A DNA stretch of 64,000 nt, from contig JAGCUA010000047.1 in assembly GCA_017963125.1 (NCBI GenBank), positions 1 to 64,000 on the forward strand, in the 5' to 3' direction. The stretch is from a bacterium (GTDB lineage Bacteria > UBP6 > UBA1177). Under the pieces are notes generated by a model. It did no database searches. It was not told the DNA's origin and was given only the letters and a program-made list of their open reading frames with translations. A program made the translations under genes and the position numbers. Within the stretch, counting starts at the first letter, position 1. Each line of letters starts with the position of its first letter. This document shows, piece by piece, positions 16,745 to 24,750 of this stretch.

Positions 16745-17650
16745 ATGGAAAGTCACAAAAAGCTGCCTAACAGGATAAAAGATCTGCTTGCTTATTTAAA
16801 CAGTATGCTGAGCGGAAAAGAAGAGGCGATACGTCTCACGCTGCTTTCTGCCATTGCCGGAGAAAACATCTTTCTTCTGGGGCCTTCCCTTCATGATAAA
16901 GGGACTCTGGTCTGCTGCGTCGCAAGAGCTTTTAAAGGTCACCACTACGGCGAAGGTGATTCTAAAACTCATTACAAGGAATATGATAGTTATAAATTGC
17001 ATGACAGTGACTATAAGATAGCCTTCGTAAACTGTGACGTCTCGCCAGTTTACATAGAATCCAACACATTTTTAGCGATAACCTCGCAGAAAACCCAGCC
17101 GTTCAATCTGGCAGACAAGGTTTTAGAGGAATATACGGCACTCCATGTTCAGGTAAACAGCGCTTCAAACGACGAGGCTTTTTTCAAATTCGTAGAAAAT
17201 ACGGATGATTACGTCTCTCCTACTCAGGAAATGTTTGAGACATTGCTGATCAGCGACGAAGATATCAGAAACTGGCGGAATGAAATTGACAAGGTGAGAC
17301 TGAGTAACGACGCAAAAAAACTTATTTCCGAAATCAGAAGAGAGAGTTTCGAGTATTTTGTCAGTGATTTCCGCTGGAGAAAAATCGTCCACGTCCTCAG
17401 AACCTGCGCATTTCTTAACGGCAGGGCAGAAGTTGATCTCATCGACTGTCTGCTTATCGATTACGCGATCCCCAACCATCCTGTTGAAAATATTCTGAAA
17501 CAGAAGGCGGTCAACAGCGAACTGGACAGGAAGCAGCATCCTCAATACAAAATGAACATTTTTACGTGCCAGAAATATTACGAACTCCTAAAGGCTTCAG
17601 TCGACGACACAAAGCTCAAATTAGAACACAAAACTGGAGACCTGTACTGA
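16745..17650 (+). CDS. RavA/MoxR-like protein with degenerate P-loop
   Basis: A 301-residue protein beginning at ATG 16745 (CGGAGGA upstream). The segment EEAIRLTLLSAIAGENIFLLGP matches RavA-type MoxR AAA+ ATPases, but the following P-loop reads SLHDKGTL instead of PGIAKS, and the stretch bearing Walker B (FLDEI) is absent. The C-terminal part ISDEDIRNWRNEIDKVRLS...YFVSDFRWRKIVHVLRTCAFLNGR fits the RavA sensor/lid region. It therefore probably cannot hydrolyse ATP and may be a structural partner or scaffold. MoxR ATPases often work with VWA proteins, and a VWA pair follows at 17881. Confidence 0.65.
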   Translation: MESHKKLPNRIKDLLAYLNSMLSGKEEAIRLTLLSAIAGENIFLLGPSLHDKGTLVCCVARAFKGHHYGEGDSKTHYKEYDSYKLHDSDYKIAFVNCDVSPVYIESNTFLAITSQKTQPFNLADKVLEEYTALHVQVNSASNDEAFFKFVENTDDYVSPTQEMFETLLISDEDIRNWRNEIDKVRLSNDAKKLISEIRRESFEYFVSDFRWRKIVHVLRTCAFLNGRAEVDLIDCLLIDYAIPNHPVENILKQKAVNSELDRKQHPQYKMNIFTCQKYYELLKASVDDTKLKLEHKTGDLY

Positions 17651-17715
17651 TCACAACTTGTAACACTCTAAATTTATTGCGATTTTTATTCTCAAAAATA
17701 TTTTTTTATTTTTTT

Positions 17716-17880
17716 TGTCAACTTATCAATTTTTCACCGCTTATATATAACGTGACGGTTCTTTAAAAGTAACGACTGTTGTTAAACCGATTTGCAATTA
17801 CCGCAAATATTGTTACACTACCGTGCGTTTGTGTTAGCAATCTTTGTGAAGCATTATAAACCAATTTTCAGGAGACCAAA
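17716..17880 (+). promoter_or_regulatory. Island element copy D with long structured leader
   Basis: TGTCAACT (17716-17723), 6 nt, TTTTTCAC (17730-17737), CGCTT (17738-17742), then ATATATAAC before GTG; spacing to GTG is two bases longer than in the other copies. A ~125-nt leader follows, with a stem ATTTGC (17790-17795) / GCAAAT (17803-17808) and a second imperfect inverted repeat TGTTACAC / GTGTTAGCA. It precedes the operon of eight genes at 17881-33417. Confidence 0.65.
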
Positions 17881-18582
17881 ATGGCATTCGATCCTACAAA
17901 GTACACAACGACCAAAGCAAAACCTCTTCCTGTTGTTTTACTGTTAGACACAAGTTCCAGCATGAGAGGCGGCGGAGAACAGTCTAAAATCGCTGAACTT
18001 GAGAAAGCTGTTCGTGAAATGATTAAAGATTTTGCTAGTGAAGAGCAGATTGAAACAGAAATTCAGCTTGCGGTTATCACATTTGGCAGTGAAGTAAAAC
18101 TGGCTCTTCCTTATACAAATGCATCAAAAGTCGAACTGAACAATCTGGAAGCTAGCGGAATGACCCCGATGGGAGGCGCACTCAAAATGGCAAAAGACAT
18201 GATCGAAGACAAGGAAGTTACCCCGGGGAGAGCATACAAACCGCTGGTAATTCTTTGTTCCGATGGTGCTCCGAATGATGTTTGGGAACAGCCGATGCAG
18301 GATTTTATTGCGAACGGACGCTCTTCAAAGTGTGACAGAATGGCTATGGCTATCGGATCGGATGCAAATGAAGATGTTCTGAAACGCTTTATCGCCGGAA
18401 CAGACAACCCTCTGTTTTATGCAAAAGATGCATCTTCTCTGCATAAATTCTTTAAGTTCGTAACAATGAGCGTTACCAGCAGAAGTCGTTCCCAGAGTCC
18501 GAATCAGCTTGTAAAGATAGAGGCGCCCAAAAAACTTCTTGAATCTCCGAAAGAAGTCGGAACAACACAGAATTATTGGTAA
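17881..18582 (+). CDS. terY: TerY-type VWA-domain protein
   Basis: A 233-residue protein, almost entirely a von Willebrand A domain. The metal site DxSxS is D23-S25-S27 (LLLDTSSSM), the conserved Thr is in GMTPMGGAL, and the Asp in LCSDGAPND. This is the TerY1-like member of the TerY-phosphorylation triad (VWA, PP2C phosphatase, kinase), known from comparative genomics of tellurium-resistance-associated systems. Preceded by CAGGAGACC. First gene of the big operon; probably a metal-dependent assembly or phosphorylation-target subunit. Confidence 0.8.
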   Translation: MAFDPTKYTTTKAKPLPVVLLLDTSSSMRGGGEQSKIAELEKAVREMIKDFASEEQIETEIQLAVITFGSEVKLALPYTNASKVELNNLEASGMTPMGGALKMAKDMIEDKEVTPGRAYKPLVILCSDGAPNDVWEQPMQDFIANGRSSKCDRMAMAIGSDANEDVLKRFIAGTDNPLFYAKDASSLHKFFKFVTMSVTSRSRSQSPNQLVKIEAPKKLLESPKEVGTTQNYW

Positions 18583-18607
18583 ACTTATCGTCGGAGACAA
18601 GAGTTAA

Positions 18608-19078
18608 GTGGTTGAAATTTCGGTAATAATCGATTCTTCCGGCAGCATGAGCGCTCTGTCGAAACACGACATTGTACAAAGTGTCTGCCGGAATCTTCTT
18701 CTTCACGAGAACTTTGAGTTCAAATTCTATTCATGGTCAGACTCTGTAAGAGAAATTTCTTATTTAAAAGAAGGTCTTCCCTTAAATTCTGACGGAAAAT
18801 CAAATCTTTCCGAACTTGCAGACTTCATTCAGAGCAACAATTCCAAAAACATCATCCTGCTGACAGACGGCTTCATTGACAAAGAGGCTCCTCAGATAAA
18901 AGACCTGATCGAAAAACTGAATTTCAGACTCGTCGGGATAGGTGCTGATTTTGATAGCGGTTTGGCGTCCCGGCTTTTTCCAAAAAATCTTATAGCGGTC
19001 GATGAAGATAAATTTTTGTTCACTGCATTGGATTTGGAAGCGGCTTTGGACTCTTTTTGTACAACAGAAGACGTATGA
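18608..19078 (+). CDS. Second, short VWA-domain protein
   Basis: A 156-residue VWA protein with DSSGS (D9, S11, S13) and LLTDGFID as the later Asp. The start is GTG at 18608, with CGGAG some 12 nt upstream, a long spacing. The Thr of the metal site is not obvious, so the site may be incomplete. Its stop overlaps the PP2C start (ATGA at 19075-19078). It likely pairs with the VWA protein at 17881 in the same complex. Confidence 0.75.
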   Translation: MVEISVIIDSSGSMSALSKHDIVQSVCRNLLLHENFEFKFYSWSDSVREISYLKEGLPLNSDGKSNLSELADFIQSNNSKNIILLTDGFIDKEAPQIKDLIEKLNFRLVGIGADFDSGLASRLFPKNLIAVDEDKFLFTALDLEAALDSFCTTEDV

Positions 19079-19821
19079 AAAACAAAATTTGGAACGGCTC
19101 CTGTGCGGAATGTATCGGACCTCTGCACTTAAGGCAAAATCTGCCGATGCAGGATTCGCACAGACTCTACTTTTCTGCTAAAAATTTTGTTGCAGCCGTT
19201 TCTGACGGGCTTGGAAGCAGGACTCACTCTGACTTCGGCTCGGATCTGGCTTGCAGATGTTTCGTAAAATCGGCAAAAAAGTGGATAAAGCGAAAATCAA
19301 AATCTCCGCAGAAGCAAATCAGGTTTTTTTATGATTTGTGGTTAAAAAAAATCAACAGATCCGGCTATTCCGTAAAAGAGTGCGCGGCCACATTTCTGGG
19401 AGCTATCTGTGTATCAGACAGGCTTTATCTTTTCAGGCTCGGGGACGGAATGATCGCAGCTTTGTCAAACGGCGGACAGCACATTCTTCTTTCAGACACA
19501 AAAACAGATTCTTTTTCAAACATGACTTCCTGCTTAGAGCAGAAACTTGATTTTTCTAAATGGGAAATCGTTAAGGCAAACGCAGGAAACATCGAAACAG
19601 TATTTATGTGTACCGACGGCATTTCTGATGATTTGGAAAGCGGATGCTCTGTTGATTTTGTAAAGGACCTTTCGGTTCAATATAAAGGTATGAGTGAGCG
19701 GCAGATAGAGAGCGACATGAAAGAATGGATCTCTCATTGGCCTGTTCCGCGTCATACAGATGATAAAACAGCACTCTTTATTCACAAAAAAAGGGAAAAC
19801 TATGGAAGAAAAAACCGATAA
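19075..19821 (+). CDS. PP2C-type Ser/Thr protein phosphatase
   Basis: A 248-residue PP2C: VSDGLGSRTHSDFGS (metal-binding D44-G45), AATFLGAICVSDRLYLFRLGDG, MCTDGISDDL and a C-terminal RHTDDKTALFI with the final metal Asp. It removes phosphate from Ser/Thr and is the phosphatase arm of the TerY-P triad, opposite the kinase at 19802. It overlaps the upstream VWA gene by 4 nt and the kinase gene by 20 nt. Confidence 0.85.
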   Translation: MKNKIWNGSCAECIGPLHLRQNLPMQDSHRLYFSAKNFVAAVSDGLGSRTHSDFGSDLACRCFVKSAKKWIKRKSKSPQKQIRFFYDLWLKKINRSGYSVKECAATFLGAICVSDRLYLFRLGDGMIAALSNGGQHILLSDTKTDSFSNMTSCLEQKLDFSKWEIVKANAGNIETVFMCTDGISDDLESGCSVDFVKDLSVQYKGMSERQIESDMKEWISHWPVPRHTDDKTALFIHKKRENYGRKNR

Positions 19822-21274
19822 AGCTGTAATCGACGTCATTGATACTGACAATCTCAAATATACGCTGGGTGAAAAGATCGGACAGGGCGGACAAGGCGCT
19901 GTATATCACGTGAAAGACGATCTGGATATCGCCGTAAAGCTCGTTGTCGATGCTGACGGAAATCCTGTAAAAGACAACTCTGCCGCAAAAACAGTTTCTG
20001 AAAAACTCCGCCTGATCAGACTTCTTCCTATCCCTGAGAATATAAATCTCTCCAAGCCGCTTGCAATCTTAAAAAGTCATGCCGGCTATGTCATGACTTT
20101 CATGAACGCAATGAAAAGCTTTGATCATTTTCTCAAATTGAATGCAAAAATTGAAGAAAAAGAGGTGCCTCTCTGGTTGAAAGACGATACCGGAAAACAG
20201 ATCCCTAATGCCGAAATATGGGTAAATTATTGCAAAACAGGCAGCCTCAAAACTCGTCTTACGGCATTATACAAAATCTCGGAAGAGATCGCTTCGCTGC
20301 ATTCAAACGGCCTTGTTTACGGTGACATTTCCGGCGGGAACCTGATGTTTAAAAATGACGGAAACAAGATCTCGGCAGGTCTTATTGATGCTGACAACAT
20401 AAATTTCGCAGGGAAAAGCAAAACTTATTTCACACCGGGCTTCGGCGCACCCGAAATCATCAACGGAACAAGCCATGCGACAATTTTCTCTGATGCCTAT
20501 GCGTTCGCAGTGGCGGCATTTTACGTAATCACGATGATGCACCCTTACAAAGGGAAAAGAGTTATCGGAGACGAAAACGAGGACGACGACTGGGCAAAAA
20601 CCGTCGTAAGTCAGAAAAAAGCAGATTACAACAATTTCAACGATGACGGCTCTTTACCGTGGATCTTTGACCAGAACGACGATTCGAATTCTTTCGGAAG
20701 CATCGAGCAGGTCAATTCCTTGTTTCTGACACCGACATTGTTCGCACTTTTTGACAATACATTTTCAGAGGGTCACACAAAACCATTTCTGCGCACTCCT
20801 TTGACCCGGTGGGCAAAAGCTTTTTCGGATGCAGCCGATATGACAGTCAAATGCCCTGAGTGCGGAATGACTTACTACTATGACAACCAGGAAAACGGAG
20901 AGTATTGCTGTCCGTACTGCTCTCAAAAGCGGGGAAAAATCATCGTTGCAAAAAGTTATCTGAAAAATTCTGAAAAACCATCTCATATCTTTGTGCAAGA
21001 AATCGGGACAGAAGAAGCGGTTCTGCCGTCAAGATGTTTCGAGCCCTTCAGGATTCTGAAAAGCGACGAGGATCTTGTCGGGATAAGAACCGAAAATAAT
21101 TTTATAGAGTTCCGTGCTCTCGATGATGAAAAACCGATCACCGTTTCCAAAAACGGCGGTGACGAAAGAATCCTTACAGGCAGAATTCAATTCAATATGC
21201 AAGATCCAAACTTTTCTGTAAGTTTGAGATACAAAAACCGTCACGGATATTCTGTGATTTTGACTGTGGAGTAG
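19802..21274 (+). CDS. Ser/Thr protein kinase with C-terminal zinc ribbon (TerY-P triad kinase)
   Basis: A 490-residue eukaryotic-like kinase. Glycine loop GQGGQGAVY (27-35), Lys46 in IAVKLV, catalytic loop VYGDISGGNLMF (Asp near 174; Y-G replaces the usual H-R), and LIDAD in place of DFG. About residues 350-372 form a zinc ribbon, CPECG...CCPYC. This kinase plus zinc ribbon is the diagnostic form of the TerY-P triad. A beta-rich C-terminal domain follows. Probably phosphorylates a VWA protein or the helicase to switch on the system. Confidence 0.88.
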   Translation: MEEKTDKAVIDVIDTDNLKYTLGEKIGQGGQGAVYHVKDDLDIAVKLVVDADGNPVKDNSAAKTVSEKLRLIRLLPIPENINLSKPLAILKSHAGYVMTFMNAMKSFDHFLKLNAKIEEKEVPLWLKDDTGKQIPNAEIWVNYCKTGSLKTRLTALYKISEEIASLHSNGLVYGDISGGNLMFKNDGNKISAGLIDADNINFAGKSKTYFTPGFGAPEIINGTSHATIFSDAYAFAVAAFYVITMMHPYKGKRVIGDENEDDDWAKTVVSQKKADYNNFNDDGSLPWIFDQNDDSNSFGSIEQVNSLFLTPTLFALFDNTFSEGHTKPFLRTPLTRWAKAFSDAADMTVKCPECGMTYYYDNQENGEYCCPYCSQKRGKIIVAKSYLKNSEKPSHIFVQEIGTEEAVLPSRCFEPFRILKSDEDLVGIRTENNFIEFRALDDEKPITVSKNGGDERILTGRIQFNMQDPNFSVSLRYKNRHGYSVILTVE

Positions 21275-21280
21275 AGAGTC

Positions 21281-24200
21281 ATGAAGTTAAGCGAATTAAG
21301 ATACGGCGAGCATTTTAAGTGCAGGTTCGAGTCTTATTTACCTAAAGACAAAAATGAAAAGCTTACCGACAGAAATAATCCTCTTGGTGTCGTTCAAAAA
21401 TCAAAGAATACAGATGACGCGTACATTTTCCAGTATGGCACAAATTTCAAGATGGTCCGCCTTGTCTCGTGTTCGGATCAGCCTGCCTTGGATAACAGGC
21501 TCAGAGCGGGACAGACGAATCTTTTTGAGGTAGAGAACATTCTTTCAAACGGCCAGGTCGATGTTGAAATCGTATTTTTCCGAGAACTCAGAAGGTTTCC
21601 GGACGGGCTTACAATCAATACTACTGAAGACTTTGTCGATAAAGAAAAGGATCATTCTGCGCCTAAATCGAGATTTTCTACGAAAACCGGCGACGATCTG
21701 TGCAAAGTCCTTTCTTCTCAGTTTGTTCTCGGCAACTCTTCGAATCCGTATTTCCTTTTTATGGCAAATCATAAAAAGTCTGCTGAAGAGGAAAACTCTT
21801 TTACCATCGTAAACAAAGACTGGCAGTTGTCCGTAAGATCTTCAAAACTCAACGATGAAACCGCACTATTCACTGTGGGAATTAAAAATCACACTCCGCG
21901 GAATCATGAGAACCAAATCTGCCTTGCGCAAGGACAGCTGAAATTTTCATACCTTACAAAAGAAAAAATTTCCGGTTTAAATGCTGTAGAAATTCAAAAA
22001 AATATGGCTGAAGGGAAAAGCTATATCGGACAATGGGACGAATATAATGCCGAAATCGGGAAACGCCTTCTGGAAAATGCGAGAAAAACAGGTTATGCCG
22101 ATGTTTCAGGCGAAATCAAACGAGCCAACATTCATGAAATCAAGGTAAGATTTTCTTACAACAACGAAAACTCAGGCAATTTTGACGATTTATCTACAGA
22201 TTGTGACACCGTTGATTTAGTCCGCGAACTTCCGGATTATCTTAAAAATCCGGATATGACTTATGATGAGTGGATCAAAGGGGTGGATGAAGAAATCGAA
22301 GCAGAATCTTTCCTGGGAAAAAATAAATCGAAAGAAGAAAAAAAAGCAGACGATGAAGAGAAAAAATGGAGCAACCTCAAAATAACAGAAATCGCTCCCG
22401 GCTATCTGAGACTTGCATTAAAACCCGGAACAAAAGGTTTTCCCAAACGGGGAGAGCACGGCGAACTGTTCATTGTTCTTTCTATTGCGGGCGATAAAAT
22501 CCAGGTCGAACGGCGCAGACGGGCAAGGCTAAATATCATTGACGGAAGAAGCGCGATCAGTGATCTGGGCTTGATTTTGGACGGAACGCAGAATATTTCT
22601 TCAAACATCCCTGCCATGCAAACTTCCGCAAAAAAAATGTCGATGAAAGTTCAGAAAAAAGTTTTTGAGTACGATCCGACAGAGAACCAGAAAAATGCAG
22701 TTCGTATTGCTCTGAACACTCCTGACATTGCCGTGATCCAAGGACCTCCCGGAACCGGAAAAACGACCGTTATTTGCGCAATCATCGAGGCTTTGAACGA
22801 AGATTTACAAAAAAGCAACGAGCTTGCAGGAAAGATTTTTATCTCAGCTCTTCAGCACGATGCGGTTTACAACATTGCGAGCCGTCTTTCAATCAACGCT
22901 CTTCCGACTGTAAAATTCGGGCGTTCAAGCCAAGATGACGAGCTGAACCTCAGCCTCACACAAAAACGGACTGCAGATTGGAGCCGGAATACTGCTGACG
23001 AAATCGAAAAAAGGATGCCTGAAGTAAAACAATCGATTGAACTTCAATACCTTCGTTCATTGTTCCTTGCCTACAACAAATCTCCGTCTACGGCAATGGA
23101 GATAAAGCTGCTGAAGGGAATCAAAAATATGAGCGAACGTTTTACGACACCGGCAATTATTGAAAGAATAGATTCAATGCTTGAAGATATCGAGGGAAAA
23201 CCATCTTCGGAAAACAAAGACTTTTTAAAAGCGCTGTGCGCTCTCCGGACAGATGAGAAATCTTTCGCAGATGACGGTGCAGAAAGGGCCATGTACCTGA
23301 AGATCCTATTGGAAAACGAAAACTATCCTGTGCCGGAATGCCTGAAAAAAGCTTCAGAATGGAAAGAAGGTATGAGCATGGCTTTCCTTCAGGATTTGGA
23401 GAAATTAAGAATCAATTTAACAGAAGAAAACATTCCGGTTGTCGAGTACCGCCGTAAAAAGGAAAATGCGGTAATTTCAGAAATCGTAAGGGAAGTTTCC
23501 GAACGCATCCAGCAGTATCCTTTTGATCCGAGTGAAAAGAGAAATATCGCCATCGCGGAATTTATTTATGAGCTTCGCAACAATCCTGACGGGATCACAA
23601 ATACCCTGCTCTCCTACAACCCTGTTTTTGCGGCGACAGTCCAGCAAAGCGAGGGAAGAGAAATTTCACAAAAGCGAAAGCAGCTTTCCCTGGACTCACC
23701 AAACGGAAGCACGCCTTACGAATATGTGATAATTGATGAGGCTGCCCGCGTCGCACCGCCGGATCTGCTGATCCCAATGTCAAAAGGCAAACACATAATT
23801 CTTGTGGGCGACCAAAGACAGCTTCCCCAGCAGGTCGATCAGGAAATCGAGCGGAAAATGGAAATGGAAGCGGCAAGTGCAGAAGATGTGAAATATCTTA
23901 ACGAAAGTACTTTCGGGCGGCTTTTTTCGCAACTCGGGACAGACAAAAAAATCACTCTCGACAAGCAGTACCGAATGCATCCGGTTTTAGGAAATTTTGT
24001 GAGCAAAGAATTTTACGAAAAATATGGCGAGGGGTTCCAATCTCCTTTGGGAGCATCTAAATTTATGCACAGGCTGCCGTATATTGAAGGCAAAGCTGCT
24101 ATCTGGTGCGAGCTTCCGAATGACAGCGGACAAGGTTCTGAAAGCAAAAACAGATCAAAAAGCCGTTTCCGTCGCGGCGAAGCAATTTTGGCTGCAAAAT

Positions 24201-24739
24201 TCTTGAAATCATGGCTGGATTTTGACTCGGAAAAGAAAATGACGTTCGGAATCATAAGCTTTTATTCAGCACAATGCACGGAGATCATAAATCAGCTTCA
24301 CTCGTACGGAATTTATAATGATGCCTTTGAAGTTACAGATGAATATAAAACTACTGCCCCGAATGAAAACGGTGAGACCAAAGAAAGAATCCGGATCGGT
24401 ACAGTAGACGCCTTTCAGGGAATGGAATTCGATGTCGTAATTTTGTGTGCCGTCCGGTCCGCAAATGAAAAGAAAATCGGGAACGCATATCTGGAATACC
24501 AAAAAAACGAGGAAGAAGGATTGAAAAGGCAGCAGGGACTTTTCGGTTTCCTGATGTCGAAAAACCGCCTTTGCGTAAGCATGAGCCGTCAGAAAAAGGC
24601 CCTTATGGTAATCGGAGACCAAAATTTATTCACGAGCGAGATTGCAAAAATCGCCGTACCGGAACTTTCCAATTTTTACGAACTTTGCAAAAATGATGCT
24701 GAATACGGTCTTGTTCTGGATTCAAAAGAACTTAACTGA
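21281..24739 (+). CDS. Superfamily 1 (UPF1/Dna2-like) helicase
   Basis: An 1152-residue protein. The N-terminal ~470 residues match no family that I recognise. Helicase motifs are GPPGTGKTT (about 488), VIIDEAARVAPPDLL (II, DEAA, about 817), GDQRQLPQQ (III), LDKQYRMHP (IV), and TVDAFQGMEFDVVILCAVRS (V) followed by SMSRQKKALMVIGD (VI). It should unwind DNA or RNA with 5'-3' polarity by family precedent. It lies 6 nt after the kinase gene and is very likely an effector or processing subunit of the same system. Confidence 0.88.
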   Translation: MKLSELRYGEHFKCRFESYLPKDKNEKLTDRNNPLGVVQKSKNTDDAYIFQYGTNFKMVRLVSCSDQPALDNRLRAGQTNLFEVENILSNGQVDVEIVFFRELRRFPDGLTINTTEDFVDKEKDHSAPKSRFSTKTGDDLCKVLSSQFVLGNSSNPYFLFMANHKKSAEEENSFTIVNKDWQLSVRSSKLNDETALFTVGIKNHTPRNHENQICLAQGQLKFSYLTKEKISGLNAVEIQKNMAEGKSYIGQWDEYNAEIGKRLLENARKTGYADVSGEIKRANIHEIKVRFSYNNENSGNFDDLSTDCDTVDLVRELPDYLKNPDMTYDEWIKGVDEEIEAESFLGKNKSKEEKKADDEEKKWSNLKITEIAPGYLRLALKPGTKGFPKRGEHGELFIVLSIAGDKIQVERRRRARLNIIDGRSAISDLGLILDGTQNISSNIPAMQTSAKKMSMKVQKKVFEYDPTENQKNAVRIALNTPDIAVIQGPPGTGKTTVICAIIEALNEDLQKSNELAGKIFISALQHDAVYNIASRLSINALPTVKFGRSSQDDELNLSLTQKRTADWSRNTADEIEKRMPEVKQSIELQYLRSLFLAYNKSPSTAMEIKLLKGIKNMSERFTTPAIIERIDSMLEDIEGKPSSENKDFLKALCALRTDEKSFADDGAERAMYLKILLENENYPVPECLKKASEWKEGMSMAFLQDLEKLRINLTEENIPVVEYRRKKENAVISEIVREVSERIQQYPFDPSEKRNIAIAEFIYELRNNPDGITNTLLSYNPVFAATVQQSEGREISQKRKQLSLDSPNGSTPYEYVIIDEAARVAPPDLLIPMSKGKHIILVGDQRQLPQQVDQEIERKMEMEAASAEDVKYLNESTFGRLFSQLGTDKKITLDKQYRMHPVLGNFVSKEFYEKYGEGFQSPLGASKFMHRLPYIEGKAAIWCELPNDSGQGSESKNRSKSRFRRGEAILAAKFLKSWLDFDSEKKMTFGIISFYSAQCTEIINQLHSYGIYNDAFEVTDEYKTTAPNENGETKERIRIGTVDAFQGMEFDVVILCAVRSANEKKIGNAYLEYQKNEEEGLKRQQGLFGFLMSKNRLCVSMSRQKKALMVIGDQNLFTSEIAKIAVPELSNFYELCKNDAEYGLVLDSKELN

Positions 24740-24750
24740 GGAAATCAAAA

